The notes under the pieces are model-generated. The model saw nothing but the letters and a program-made list of their open reading frames with translations, did no database searches and was not told where the DNA came from. Shown piece after piece: positions 1-8,577 of a DNA stretch of 64,000 nt (position 1 is its first letter; every line of letters starts with the position of its first letter). A program made the position numbers and the translations under genes. This DNA is from Erythrobacter sp. JK5 (lineage in GTDB: Bacteria; Pseudomonadota; Alphaproteobacteria; Sphingomonadales; Sphingomonadaceae), in contig NZ_CP073577.1 in NCBI RefSeq assembly GCF_018205975.1, positions 2,294,001-2,358,000 on the forward strand, written 5' to 3'.

Positions 1-1679
1 TTCAACGCGTAGCGCAGCGAGACCTTGGGCTGGAACTGCTTGAAGGTTTCCGACTGGTCGGCGATCGGCTGCACCACCCCGCCGAGCACCTGCTGACCAG
101 GATTGATCGGGCCGCCCGTGAACGGATCGAACACGGTCGGCACGAGGTTGCGCACGCTGCGTTCCTCGATGTCGTAACGCCCGGCCAGGCCGATCTCGAA
201 CCGGTCGGTGACTTCGAAATCGACCGACGCGAACGCGGCGTAGACATCGGTCGAGAAATCATCGTTGTAGAGCTGCGTGGTCGGGTTGATCGAACCCGGC
301 GCGTTGTAGAGCTCGGTGATGATCCCGCCGCCGAGATCCGCGCCTAGGCTCACCCCGACCTCGCGATCGATATGGAGGTAATAGGCCCCCACCTGCCATT
401 CGAACGGTCCGTCGCCATTCGAGGCGAGGCGGATTTCGGCGCTGATGTCGCTCTGTTCGCGGATCTGGTACTGCGTCCCGTCGCAGGTCGTCGGGCTGTA
501 GGGGCCGAAGGTCGATCCCGTCGCCGGGTCGAAGATGAACGGGACCGGCGTCTGGCCGATGAAGGTCGGCGGGTTGATCGGGAAGCCGGTCAGTGCCGCG
601 GTGCTCGCAAAGCACGCATTCGACGCATCGACCGATGCCTGCGTCGCGCCCGGGAAGGTGAAGCGCGCGAAGTCGGCCGATGTTCCGTCCGCGGTCAGTG
701 CCTGGTCGACATCACTGTAGAGCGCCCATGCCGTCAGCGTGACGCCGTCGAATTCATGTTCGATCTTGGCCGACGCCTCGAACGTCTGCTGTTCGTTGGT
801 GGGGCGGATGTTGGAGAAATAGTCGAACGGATGATCGTTCACGTCCTCGAAGAACGCCGGATTGACGCCCGCGAAATTGGGCAGGTGGAACGCGGCGTTG
901 AAATTGATCGATCCGCCCGACAGATCGGCATAGCGCGCCTTGATGTCGACTTCGGTAGCCGGACCGAGCTGCGCCACGAACCGTCCGTCGACCGACCAGA
1001 CTTCCTGATCGTCGACCGAGTTGGAATTCAGGAAGCGGTTGAAGAAGAACCCGTCGGTGGTGGAATAGCTGCCCGACAGGACGATCCCGGCATTCGTGCC
1101 GATCGGTGCCGAGATATAGGCGCTGCCCGCATAGGTATCGTCCTGCGCAGCGGAAAGCTGGATGCCGCCTTCGAGCACGTCGCCGGGCTTGAGCGTCTGG
1201 ATCACGACCGCACCCGCCGCCGCGTTGCGGCCGTAGAGCGCGCCTTGCGGCCCCTTCAGGATTTCGATCTGGCGCAGCGTGCCCTGGTTCTGGTTGAGTT
1301 GCGCGGTGTTGGTCTTGAGAATACCGTCGACCACCAGCGCGACCGAGCTTTCCGCGTCGCGCGCGCCGTTGATTCCGCGGATGTTGATCTGGGTATCGCC
1401 CGCTTCGGCGGTGCCGGTAACGATGGTGACGCCGGGGGTGAGCTGCACGAACTGGTCGGCGCGCTCGATCCCCGCCTTTTCCAGTGTATCGGCGGTAAAC
1501 ACCGTGACCGAGGCCGGAACTTCGGCAAGCGATTCCGACTGCCTCCGGGCGGTGACTATGATCTGGTTGCCATCGTCGGCAGCGGTTTCGGTGTCCTGGT
1601 CCTGGGCCAGCGCGGGGACAGCGGGCAGCAGCGCGGCCATGGCGACGCCGCCGGCCAGTGCGAATTTGAAGTTCCTCAT
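1..1679 (-). CDS. TonB-dependent receptor, C-terminus cut by window edge
   Basis: Outer-membrane TonB-dependent transporter that would import a large or scarce substrate. The ATG at 1679 opens a Sec signal peptide ending ALAQ (residues 22-26), then a TonB-box-like stretch QIIVTARR (about 39-46), a plug domain with RGING and the plug motif LKGPQGALYGRNAAAGAV, and a long beta-barrel. About 559 codons are present; family members run 750-850 residues, so roughly a third of the barrel lies beyond position 1. It is the last gene of the racemase/SnoaL operon, 68 bp downstream, and probably shares the TTGTATACAA-controlled promoter near 3377. The substrate is unknown; co-transcription with ring-opening enzymes suggests it imports their substrate. 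Confidence 0.9.
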   Translation of the reverse strand, partial: MRNFKFALAGGVAMAALLPAVPALAQDQDTETAADDGNQIIVTARRQSESLAEVPASVTVFTADTLEKAGIERADQFVQLTPGVTIVTGTAEAGDTQINIRGINGARDAESSVALVVDGILKTNTAQLNQNQGTLRQIEILKGPQGALYGRNAAAGAVVIQTLKPGDVLEGGIQLSAAQDDTYAGSAYISAPIGTNAGIVLSGSYSTTDGFFFNRFLNSNSVDDQEVWSVDGRFVAQLGPATEVDIKARYADLSGGSINFNAAFHLPNFAGVNPAFFEDVNDHPFDYFSNIRPTNEQQTFEASAKIEHEFDGVTLTAWALYSDVDQALTADGTSADFARFTFPGATQASVDASNACFASTAALTGFPINPPTFIGQTPVPFIFDPATGSTFGPYSPTTCDGTQYQIREQSDISAEIRLASNGDGPFEWQVGAYYLHIDREVGVSLGADLGGGIITELYNAPGSINPTTQLYNDDFSTDVYAAFASVDFEVTDRFEIGLAGRYDIEERSVRNLVPTVFDPFTGGPINPGQQVLGGVVQPIADQSETFKQFQPKVSLRYAL

Positions 1680-1747
1680 CGTATTCAGACCTCCTTGGTC
1701 CTTGGTTGTCGGGCGCGCGCGGTGGCGGCCAGAAGGCTGTTCTCGTG

Positions 1748-2158
1748 TCAGGTCAGGACGTTCGCGCCGCTCATGTAGACGTAGACTTCCTGGAATTTCG
1801 GACCGTCATCGCCGGGGCGCAGACGCCAGAAGTTGGTGTTGTGGAGCAGGGTCACCTGGCCTTGCGAATCGTGCAGCTCGGCAACGAAACAGGCGGAAAT
1901 GCGCCCGTTCGCCTCGTCCACGGTGCAGATGAAATCGCGGTGGATGATGGTTTCGTAGGCGGCGAAGAAATCCTCGAACATGCGGCGGATCTCGTCTTTG
2001 CCGCTGTGCCGGGTGAAATCGGTCTGGACGCAGAACAGCGCTTCGTCGTGGAAGCAATCGAGCGTCGCCTCCATGTCCTTGGCATCGACATTGGCGAAAT
2101 ATGCCTTGGTCGCGAATTCGATCAGCTGCGCGCGGCCCAGCGTGGGTTCGTACTGCAT
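1748..2158 (-). CDS. SnoaL-like (NTF2-fold) protein
   Basis: Small alpha+beta-cone protein of 136 residues in the NTF2/SnoaL superfamily. The N-terminal helix with YFANVDAKDMEATLDCFHDEA and the later strands ending FQEVYVYMSG are typical. Family members are small isomerases, hydratases, ring-cleaving enzymes or ligand-binding partners, so the reaction cannot be named. The start ATG at 2158 overlaps the stop of the upstream SnoaL gene (TGATG), implying translational coupling. It is a clear relative of its neighbour: both have YF-N/D-VD near the N-terminus and end in VYVYMSG, so the two probably form a heteromer or act on successive intermediates. Confidence 0.75.
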   Translation of the reverse strand: MQYEPTLGRAQLIEFATKAYFANVDAKDMEATLDCFHDEALFCVQTDFTRHSGKDEIRRMFEDFFAAYETIIHRDFICTVDEANGRISACFVAELHDSQGQVTLLHNTNFWRLRPGDDGPKFQEVYVYMSGANVLT

Positions 2159-2589
2159 CAGGCGTCTCCTTCCTTCAGCAGGTTGTCGCCGCTCATGTAG
2201 ACGTAGACGCGGTGGAACAGCCGGTCCTTGAGGTAGAAGCGGTTGCAGTTCTCGTAGCGCAGCTGATCGCCGCCATTGGGCGTTATCAGCACGGTAAACT
2301 GGCTGTTGATCGCGTTGGTCGCCGGATCGGCGGTGTGCACGAAATTGCCGTGCCAGATGTTCTCGAAATCGGCGAACAGCTTGACGAACATCGCCCGGAT
2401 CGCCTCGCGCCCCTCGTGCAGCGTATCGCTCGTCACCTCGTGCAGATTCGCGTCGGGCGTGAAGCAGTTGAGCACCCGGTCGAGGTTCTTGTTGTCGACC
2501 CCGTCGAAATAGCGCTTGGTCACGATATCGACGTAGAACGGGTAGGGCAGCGGCACCTGGCCGCTTCCACCTTCGGTCCATTCGCTCAT
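2158..2589 (-). CDS. SnoaL-like (NTF2-fold) protein, paralogue of next gene
   Basis: NTF2/SnoaL-fold protein of 143 residues with the family pattern YFDGVDNKNLDRVLNCFTPDA near residues 27-47 and the C-terminal strand HRVYVYMSG. It resembles the adjacent 136-residue protein closely enough to be a tandem duplicate. The start ATG at 2589 overlaps the stop of the racemase-like gene (TGATG). The function is unknown; tandem SnoaL pairs can form heteromeric enzymes. Choosing this ATG makes the pair similar in length, which supports the start. Confidence 0.75.
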   Translation of the reverse strand: MSEWTEGGSGQVPLPYPFYVDIVTKRYFDGVDNKNLDRVLNCFTPDANLHEVTSDTLHEGREAIRAMFVKLFADFENIWHGNFVHTADPATNAINSQFTVLITPNGGDQLRYENCNRFYLKDRLFHRVYVYMSGDNLLKEGDA

Positions 2590-3341
2590 CAGTACCACCC
2601 CTTTCGGATGTCTTCGGTCTTCGGAACTTCGGGCGCGGGAAACGCCTTCTTCGAATGGGTGAGACCCAGCTCGATCTGCGTTTCGAGCAGCTTGTAGGCG
2701 ACCTGTCCGGGGTTCAGCACCGGGATCGGCAGCTCGCTGTCGAGATAGGCGGCGGACTGGTGCATGGTGGTCGATCCGAGCACGATCACGTCGGCACCGT
2801 CCTCCTCCATCGCCTTGGTCGCCTCGGCCTTGAGCTTGCCGAACACGACCTCTTCCTTGCCTTCGAGCAATTCGGTCACGTCGGGCCGGGTGTCGATCGA
2901 ACGGAGCGAAGCGCACCGGCTCCACCAGCCGTATTCGGTGAGCGTCTTCTCGTAGAGCGGAAACCATTCGGGCCACATCGTCAGCACCGAGAATGTCTTG
3001 CCGAGCATCATCGCCATCGCGAAGCTCGCCTCGCCCGGGCCGACGACCGGGATCGACAGCACGCTGCGCAGCGGACGCATCCCGCTATCGCTGACCGTGT
3101 CGATCAGGACCCCGGCATAGCCTTCGTCCTCGGCGGTCACCCCGGCCTGAAACACCGTCCAGTCCATCAGCAGCGTATCGTGATAGGAATCGCCCAGCGC
3201 TGCACCCCAGCGCACCGCCTCGAACTCGGGCTGGAAACCGGCACGAACGAAATCGTCCGGCAATTGCTCGGCGCGGTTCGAAACCCCGGCCTCATCCATC
3301 GGGATGGGGACGATAACCTTGATACGCCTGACCTGCGCCAT
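2589..3341 (-). CDS. Asp/Glu/hydantoin racemase superfamily protein lacking both catalytic cysteines
   Basis: Cytoplasmic protein of 250 residues with the two-domain Asp/Glu racemase fold shared by hydantoin racemase, maleate isomerase and arylmalonate decarboxylase. The active-site loops are recognisable at residues 79-88 (LIDTVSDSGM) and 187-193 (VLGSTTM). The family normally has Cys in each loop (CFGDPG, LGCAGM); here they align with Thr82 and Ser190. Cofactor-independent racemisation by a two-cysteine mechanism is therefore unlikely, and a hydrolytic, decarboxylating or lyase activity, or loss of activity, should be considered. It is first in the operon with two SnoaL proteins and a TonB receptor, 30 bp from the TTGTATACAA operator. 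Confidence 0.8.
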   Translation of the reverse strand: MAQVRRIKVIVPIPMDEAGVSNRAEQLPDDFVRAGFQPEFEAVRWGAALGDSYHDTLLMDWTVFQAGVTAEDEGYAGVLIDTVSDSGMRPLRSVLSIPVVGPGEASFAMAMMLGKTFSVLTMWPEWFPLYEKTLTEYGWWSRCASLRSIDTRPDVTELLEGKEEVVFGKLKAEATKAMEEDGADVIVLGSTTMHQSAAYLDSELPIPVLNPGQVAYKLLETQIELGLTHSKKAFPAPEVPKTEDIRKGWY

Positions 3342-3370
3342 CGGTGATATCTCCCTTTAGGCCGCGCCAT

Positions 3371-3382
3371 ATTGTATACAAT
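3371..3382. promoter_or_regulatory. TTGTATACAA palindrome, likely operator of the FCD GntR
   Basis: Perfect inverted repeat ATTGTATACAAT with core TTGTATACAA at 3372-3381, in the divergent promoter between the racemase-like operon (start 3341) and the GntR gene (start 3467). It fits the T-x-GT-xx-AC-x-A pattern known for FadR/FCD-type GntR proteins, and the adjacent gene encodes one. The same core recurs at 5519-5528. Binding is inferred. Confidence 0.7.
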
Positions 3383-3466
3383 TTGCCTGCGTCAAGGAAA
3401 ATTGGTAGCTGTTGGAAATAAGCTTTCGCGGCGGATGGGATTGATGATTTCTGGTGACACTCGGCA

Positions 3467-4201
3467 ATGGTCAGGCGTCGGTTCGGACCGGTCAGGCCCC
3501 CTTCAGCCCGCTTTGAGCACCCTTCAGTGACGCGCGCCTCGGACGCCGCCTATGCGCGCATTCGCGACTTCCTGCTGGGCGGCAACGTGCGGCCCGGCGA
3601 CCAGCTGACCGAAGAGCAATTGTCCGAAATCGCCGGGGTCAGCCGCACCCCGGTGCGCGAAGCGATGCGGCGGCTCGAAGGCGAAATGCTGCTGGTGCGC
3701 AGCCCGTCCAAGCGGATCTTCGTCGCCGACTGGTCGCGCGACGATATCGACGAGATGTTCACGCTACGGCAGATGCTCGAAGGGCACGCCGCCGAACGCG
3801 CGGCGCGGCGCCTCGGCCCGGCAGAAATCGACCGGCTGGAAACGGTCAATCGCGAGCTTCACGATGCCGTCGAGCGCTCACCGCCCGACATCAACCGCTT
3901 TCTCGATGCCAATCGCGTGTTTCACCAGATCATCACCGACGCCGCGCATTCGCCGCGGCTTGCGCAGGTGCTGGCGATGCTGGTCGAAGCGCCGGTGGTG
4001 CTGCGCACCGCGCGGCATTACTCGACGGAGGACCTGAAGCAATCGGCGCGCGATCACGACGAGCTGATCGCGGCCTTTCGCGCGGGAGATCCGGGGTGGG
4101 CCAAAGCCGTCATGGGCAGTCACTTGCGCCGCGCTTTCCATACCTTCGCCGACGCGGCAGAGAGCGCCGCCAACGACGATCCGGCACAGGCGGCGGAATA
4201 G
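3467..4201 (+). CDS. GntR-family transcriptional regulator, FadR/FCD subfamily
   Basis: Ligand-responsive DNA-binding protein of 244 residues. A winged helix-turn-helix occupies about residues 26-85 (LTEEQLSEIAGVSRTPVREAMRRLE is the recognition region) and an all-helical FCD domain about 95-230. The FCD metal/ligand residues appear in FLDANRVFHQ and SHLRRAF. FCD regulators typically repress catabolic genes and respond to a small carboxylic acid. The gene is divergent from the racemase operon and convergent, with a 6 bp gap, to a CoA-transferase gene. The two TTGTATACAA sites at 3372 and 5519 are its most probable operators, giving control of the racemase, CoA-transferase and hydantoinase units and of itself. 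The start is the first ATG; a later start near residue 20 is possible. Confidence 0.9.
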   Translation: MVRRRFGPVRPPSARFEHPSVTRASDAAYARIRDFLLGGNVRPGDQLTEEQLSEIAGVSRTPVREAMRRLEGEMLLVRSPSKRIFVADWSRDDIDEMFTLRQMLEGHAAERAARRLGPAEIDRLETVNRELHDAVERSPPDINRFLDANRVFHQIITDAAHSPRLAQVLAMLVEAPVVLRTARHYSTEDLKQSARDHDELIAAFRAGDPGWAKAVMGSHLRRAFHTFADAAESAANDDPAQAAE

Positions 4202-4207
4202 CCGGCG

Positions 4208-5389
4208 TCAGATAATGCCGCGCTGTTCCAGGTCGGAGCGCTGCGCCGAATCCATTCCCAGCAGCGCGCCGTAGATTTCTTCGTTGTGCTGCCCGAGCTC
4301 GGGGCCGACCCATTCGATCTCTCCCGGTGTCTCCGACAGTTTCGGCGCGACGTTCTGCATCCTGAAGTTCTCGTGGCGCGGATGCGGCAGCGCGACGATC
4401 GCTTCGCGCGCAGCGAAATGCGGGTCTTCGAGCATCTCCGGCGCGCGGTAGATATTGCCCGCCGGTACGCCATGTTCTTCACACAGATCAAGCACTTGTT
4501 TGCTGGTCAGCTGGCTCGTCCACTCGCCGATCAACTGATCCAGCTCGGCCTGGCGCTCGCCGCGCGCGACGTGGCTGTTGTAGCGCGGATCGTCGCCCAG
4601 CTCGGGCATCCCCATCATCGTCGCCATGCGTTTCCACACGCTGTCCTGGTTGCCCGCGACAAGCACGCTGCCATCGCTGGTGGGATAGACGTTGGACGGT
4701 GCGATCTTGGGCAGGATCGAGCCGGTGCGCTCGCGGATGTGCCCGGTCACGGTGTATTCGGGCACAGTCGATTCCATCATCGCCAGCACCGCCTCGTAGA
4801 TCGCCGAATCGACCACCTGGCCCTTGCCGGTCTTGTGCCGATGCTCGAGCGCCATCAGGGCGCCGAGGCAGGCATAGGTCGCCGCCAGGCTGTCGCCGAT
4901 CGAAAGCCCGGCGCGGCTCGGCGGGCGGTCGGGCTCGCCGGCGACATAGCGCATCCCGCCCATCGCCTCGCCGATCCCGCCATAACCGGCACGGCTCGAA
5001 TAGGGGCCGGTCTGGCCATAGCCCGAGACGCGGATCATGATCAGCGCCTCGTTGAGCGCGTGCAGTTCGTCCCAGCCGAGATTCCAGCGTTCGAGCGTGC
5101 CGGGGCGAAAATTCTCGAGCAGGAAATCGGCCTTGGCGACCAGTTGCCTGGCGATCGCCTGGCCTTCCTTCTCGCGCAGGTTGAGCGTGATCGATTTCTT
5201 GTTGCGCGCGACCACCGAGAACCACAGCGGGATGCCCTGCCCCCAATTGCGCATCGCATCGCCGATCCCGGGCGGCTCGATCTTGATCACCTCCGCGCCG
5301 TGATCCGCCATCAGCTGCCCGCAAAACGGCCCGGCGATGAGTTGCCCCATCTCGATGAGCCGCAATCCGTCGAGCGCACCCTGAGCCAT
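4208..5389 (-). CDS. Type III (CaiB/BaiF) acyl-CoA transferase
   Basis: Family III CoA-transferase of 393 residues, moving CoA between carboxylic acids in the cytoplasm. The N-terminal Rossmann part shows LIEMGQLIAGPFCGQLMADHGAEVIKIEPP (split here: LIEMGQLIAGPF, then HGAEVIKIEPP) and a later VSGYGQTGPYSSRAGYG segment; the catalytic aspartate of the family probably lies in the GIGEAMGG-RYVAGEPD region. ATG 5389 is chosen because MAQGALDGLRLIEMG matches the family's usual N-terminus, while the longer reading crosses the promoter. It faces an HMG-CoA-lyase-like gene across the 5519 operator, suggesting that it makes the CoA ester that the lyase cleaves. Confidence 0.88.
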   Translation of the reverse strand: MAQGALDGLRLIEMGQLIAGPFCGQLMADHGAEVIKIEPPGIGDAMRNWGQGIPLWFSVVARNKKSITLNLREKEGQAIARQLVAKADFLLENFRPGTLERWNLGWDELHALNEALIMIRVSGYGQTGPYSSRAGYGGIGEAMGGMRYVAGEPDRPPSRAGLSIGDSLAATYACLGALMALEHRHKTGKGQVVDSAIYEAVLAMMESTVPEYTVTGHIRERTGSILPKIAPSNVYPTSDGSVLVAGNQDSVWKRMATMMGMPELGDDPRYNSHVARGERQAELDQLIGEWTSQLTSKQVLDLCEEHGVPAGNIYRAPEMLEDPHFAAREAIVALPHPRHENFRMQNVAPKLSETPGEIEWVGPELGQHNEEIYGALLGMDSAQRSDLEQRGII

Positions 5390-5516
5390 GTCGAAGCCTT
5401 TCCGATTCGCCAGATCCTCACCGCCGTGCCCAAGGGGTGCTGAAAGCATCCCAGAAGGGGCTGAACGCCGCAGAGAGGACCGCAAGGGACGCCGGGCCTA
5501 TACGCATTGGATTTGC

Positions 5517-5530
5517 ATTTGTATACAATT
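5517..5530. promoter_or_regulatory. TTGTATACAA palindrome, second copy
   Basis: ATTTGTATACAATT with the same ten-base core as the site at 3372-3381. It lies in the 188 bp divergent space between the CoA-transferase start (5389) and the lyase start (5578). Its position 50 bp before the lyase ATG suits repression of the lyase-hydantoinase operon by the FCD-type GntR. Binding is inferred from the repeat and its placement. Confidence 0.68.
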
Positions 5531-5577
5531 TGCGTATCACGCGCTCATTCCTCGAAAGATTCGAGAGCCCGACAGAC

Positions 5578-6486
5578 ATGACCCGCAACAGCATCGAACT
5601 GGTCGAAGTCGGCCCGCGCGACGGGCTCCAGAACGAGCCCGATATCGTGCCGAGCGCCGACAAGATCGCGCTGATCGAGCGCATGATCGGCTATGGCGCG
5701 CGACGGCTCGAGGTCGCAAGCTTCGTGCATCCGGGCCGGGTGCCGCAAATGGCCGATGCCGAGGATGTGATCGCCGGCCTGCCCGATCGCGACGACGTTA
5801 CCTACATCGGCCTCACGCTCAACAAGCGCGGCGTGCTGCGCGCGTTGGCCACCCGCGACAACGGGAAGCGCGGTATCGATCAGGCGGGCTGCGTGCTCGT
5901 CGCCAGCGACACCTTCGGGCAGAAGAACCAGGGCCAGACCATCGCGGAGGGCATCGCCGAGAACCGCGCCATGCTCCGCTTCGCCAAGGCCGAGGGATTG
6001 AGCGCGCAAGTCACGATCTCGGCCGCGTTCGGCTGCCCGTTCGAAGGCGAGGTGAAGCCCGATACCGTGCTCGCCATCGCCGAGGAAATGGCGGCCGAAG
6101 ACCCCGCCGAAATCGCGCTCGCCGACACGATCGGCGTCGGCGTGCCCGCGCAGGTCGAGGAGCTGTTCGGCAGGCTCGGCGAATTGCTCGGCGGACGCAT
6201 TCCGATGCGCTGCCATTTTCACGACACGCGCGGCACGGGGATCGCCAATGCCTGGGCCGCCTATGGCGCGGGCGTGCGCACGTTCGATGCGAGCCTTGGC
6301 GGGCTGGGCGGATGTCCGTTCGCACCCAAAGCTACGGGAAATATCGCGACCGAGGACCTGATCTACATGATGGAGCGTTCAGGTATCGAAACCGGAGTCG
6401 ATCTCGAAGCGGTGATTGCCGCCAATCGCGGCTTTGCCGCAAAGCTGGGCCGCGAATTGCCATCGCGCGTGGCGCGCGCCGCGTAG
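5578..6486 (+). CDS. HMG-CoA lyase-like protein (DRE-TIM metallolyase)
   Basis: Protein of 302 residues in the HMG-CoA lyase family, which cleaves 3-hydroxy-3-alkyl-acyl-CoA (HMG-CoA, citramalyl-CoA or relatives) in a divalent-metal-dependent retro-Claisen reaction. Visible features are the VGPRDGLQNE motif with metal ligand Asp15, HFH at 213-215 (two metal-ligand histidines), and the catalytic-cysteine loop GGLGGCPFAP (Cys246). ATG 5578 is chosen because it puts VEVGPRDG at the family's usual distance from the start; the longer reading runs through the operator. Neighbours (CoA-transferase opposite, hydantoinases downstream) imply a catabolic rather than a leucine-degradation role. A second relative lies at 56720. 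Confidence 0.9.
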   Translation: MTRNSIELVEVGPRDGLQNEPDIVPSADKIALIERMIGYGARRLEVASFVHPGRVPQMADAEDVIAGLPDRDDVTYIGLTLNKRGVLRALATRDNGKRGIDQAGCVLVASDTFGQKNQGQTIAEGIAENRAMLRFAKAEGLSAQVTISAAFGCPFEGEVKPDTVLAIAEEMAAEDPAEIALADTIGVGVPAQVEELFGRLGELLGGRIPMRCHFHDTRGTGIANAWAAYGAGVRTFDASLGGLGGCPFAPKATGNIATEDLIYMMERSGIETGVDLEAVIAANRGFAAKLGRELPSRVARAA

Positions 6487-6516
6487 CGACAACCGGTTGA
6501 GGAGCTGGGAGACCAT

Positions 6517-8574
6517 ATGACCTACAGAATGGGCGTCGATGTCGGCGGCACGTTCACCGACCTGCTGCTTTTCGACGAGGACACCGGGAACTTCTGGCGG
6601 CACAAGACCCCGTCGACCCCGCACGACAGCTCCGAGGGAATCCTCAACGGGGTGAAGGCAATCACCGAGGAGGCCGGAGTGTCGGCGGAGGATATTGCCT
6701 ATTTCCTGCACGGCACCACGGTCGCGACCAACGCCGTGCTCGAAGGCAAGGGCGCCAAGGTCGGGCTGGTCACCACGCAGGGCTATCGCGACATCATGCA
6801 GATCGCGCGCAGCTATGTCCCCGGCGGGCTTGCGGCGTGGATCGTGTGGCCCAAGCCGCAGCCGCTCGCGCATCTCGAAGACACGGTCGAAGTACCCGGC
6901 CGGATGGACGCCGACGGCAACGAAGTCGCCCCGCTCGACGAGGATGAAGTCCGCGCTGCGCTGCGCAAGCTCAAGGCGAACGGGGTCGAGGCGGTCACGG
7001 TCAGTCTTATCAACGCCTACGTCAATGGCGCGCACGAGCAGCGTATCGGCGAAATCGTCGCCGAGGAGCTGCCCGGCCTGCCAGTCTCGCTGAGCCATGA
7101 AGTGCTGCCCGAAATGCAGGAATACGAGCGAACGCTCTCGACTGTCGCCAACGCCGCCGTCCGCCCGGTGGTCAGCAAATACGTGTCCAGCCTGCGCGAA
7201 AAGCTTGAAGAGCAGGGTCTGAAGGGGCGGCTGTCGCTGCTGCGCTCGGATGGCGGGCTGATGAGCAGCCAGAAGGCGGAAGAGCATCCGGTCAACATCT
7301 TGATGTCCGGCCCGGCTGGCGGGGTGACCGGCGCGCTGTGGGTGGCCAAGAATGCGGGTCTCACCAACATCCTGACGCTCGATGTCGGCGGCACCTCGAC
7401 CGATGTCGCGCTGATCGAACGGCTGGAACCGCGCCGCCAGCGCACCACCGAAGTCGGCCACCTCTCGGTGCGCGCCTCCGCGCTCGACGTGAAGACCGTG
7501 GGCGCGGGCGGCGGTTCGATCGCGCACGTGCCCGAATTGACCAAGGCGCTGCGCGTCGGCCCGGAAAGCGCCGGCGCGGTGCCCGGCCCGGTCGCCTATG
7601 GCAAGGGCGGCGAGCTGCCGACCGTGACCGACGCGAATGTCGTGCTCGGCTACCTGCCCGAAGACCTGCTCGGCGGCAGCTTCCACCTCGATCGCGAGGG
7701 CGCGAAAAAGGCCGTGCAGACCGTGGCCGACGCGCTCGGCGTGGGTCTGATGGAGGCCGCGCGCGGGATCATCGACATCGTCAACGAGAACATGTTCGGC
7801 GCATTGCGGATGATCTCGGTTCAGCAGGGCTACGACCCGCGCGAATTCGCACTGATGGGCTTTGGCGGCGCGGGGCCGCTGCACGTCAATGCCGTAGCAA
7901 AGCTGATGGGCAGCTGGCCTGCGGTCTCACCCGTCTCGCCCGGCGTGCTGTGCGCGCTGGGCGATGCCACCACCCGGATGCGGACCGAGACCGCGCGCAG
8001 CTTCTCGCGGCTGGCGCGCGATACCTCGGTCGCCGATCTCACCACGGTGCTCGACGAGATGGCCGGGCAGACGCGCGGCGAGCTGCTCGCCGATGGCGTG
8101 CCCGAAGACCAGATCACCAGCCAGTTCGAGGTCGATATCCGCTATGCCGGGCAGGCTTTCGAAGTGCCGCTCACGATCGACGCGGGAGTACTCGACCGGG
8201 ACGGGATCGAAGGCATCCTCTCCCGCTTCGACGAGGAGCACCGGCGGCTGTTCACCTTTAACATGGATACGCCGCACGAGATCGTGAACCTGCGCGCAGT
8301 CGCACTCGGCCAGGCGCCGGGGCTGCCCGCCGCCGAACTGCCCGAAGGCGACGGCGATCCCTCCGCCGCGAAGATCCGCGATCATACCTTGTGGATGGAC
8401 GGACGCGAGCAAGCGGCGGTGATCTACGACCGCAGCAGGCTGCGACAGGGCGACACGATCCACGGCCCCGCGATCATTACCGAGATGGATTCGACCACGC
8501 TGGTCGAAAGTGGCTGCGCCGCGAGCGTCGACAGGGTCGGCAACATCCTCATCAATCTCGTGCAGGAGGCCTGA
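6517..8574 (+). CDS. hyuA: Hydantoinase/oxoprolinase subunit A
   Basis: Protein of 685 residues in the HyuA/OplahA N-terminal family with an actin-like ATPase fold. The phosphate-1 motif GVDVGGTFTD is at residues 7-16 and the second motif LDVGGTSTDV lies near residue 290. With subunit B it catalyses ATP-dependent opening of a lactam or hydantoin ring (N-methylhydantoin, 5-oxoproline), or ATP-dependent carboxylation in the acetone-carboxylase branch. A strong ribosome-binding site (GGAG, 6502-6511 region) precedes ATG 6517. The B-subunit ATG follows the stop by 3 bp. The substrate is not predictable; the neighbours favour a cyclic amide. Confidence 0.9.
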   Translation: MTYRMGVDVGGTFTDLLLFDEDTGNFWRHKTPSTPHDSSEGILNGVKAITEEAGVSAEDIAYFLHGTTVATNAVLEGKGAKVGLVTTQGYRDIMQIARSYVPGGLAAWIVWPKPQPLAHLEDTVEVPGRMDADGNEVAPLDEDEVRAALRKLKANGVEAVTVSLINAYVNGAHEQRIGEIVAEELPGLPVSLSHEVLPEMQEYERTLSTVANAAVRPVVSKYVSSLREKLEEQGLKGRLSLLRSDGGLMSSQKAEEHPVNILMSGPAGGVTGALWVAKNAGLTNILTLDVGGTSTDVALIERLEPRRQRTTEVGHLSVRASALDVKTVGAGGGSIAHVPELTKALRVGPESAGAVPGPVAYGKGGELPTVTDANVVLGYLPEDLLGGSFHLDREGAKKAVQTVADALGVGLMEAARGIIDIVNENMFGALRMISVQQGYDPREFALMGFGGAGPLHVNAVAKLMGSWPAVSPVSPGVLCALGDATTRMRTETARSFSRLARDTSVADLTTVLDEMAGQTRGELLADGVPEDQITSQFEVDIRYAGQAFEVPLTIDAGVLDRDGIEGILSRFDEEHRRLFTFNMDTPHEIVNLRAVALGQAPGLPAAELPEGDGDPSAAKIRDHTLWMDGREQAAVIYDRSRLRQGDTIHGPAIITEMDSTTLVESGCAASVDRVGNILINLVQEA

Positions 8575-8577
8575 GAC

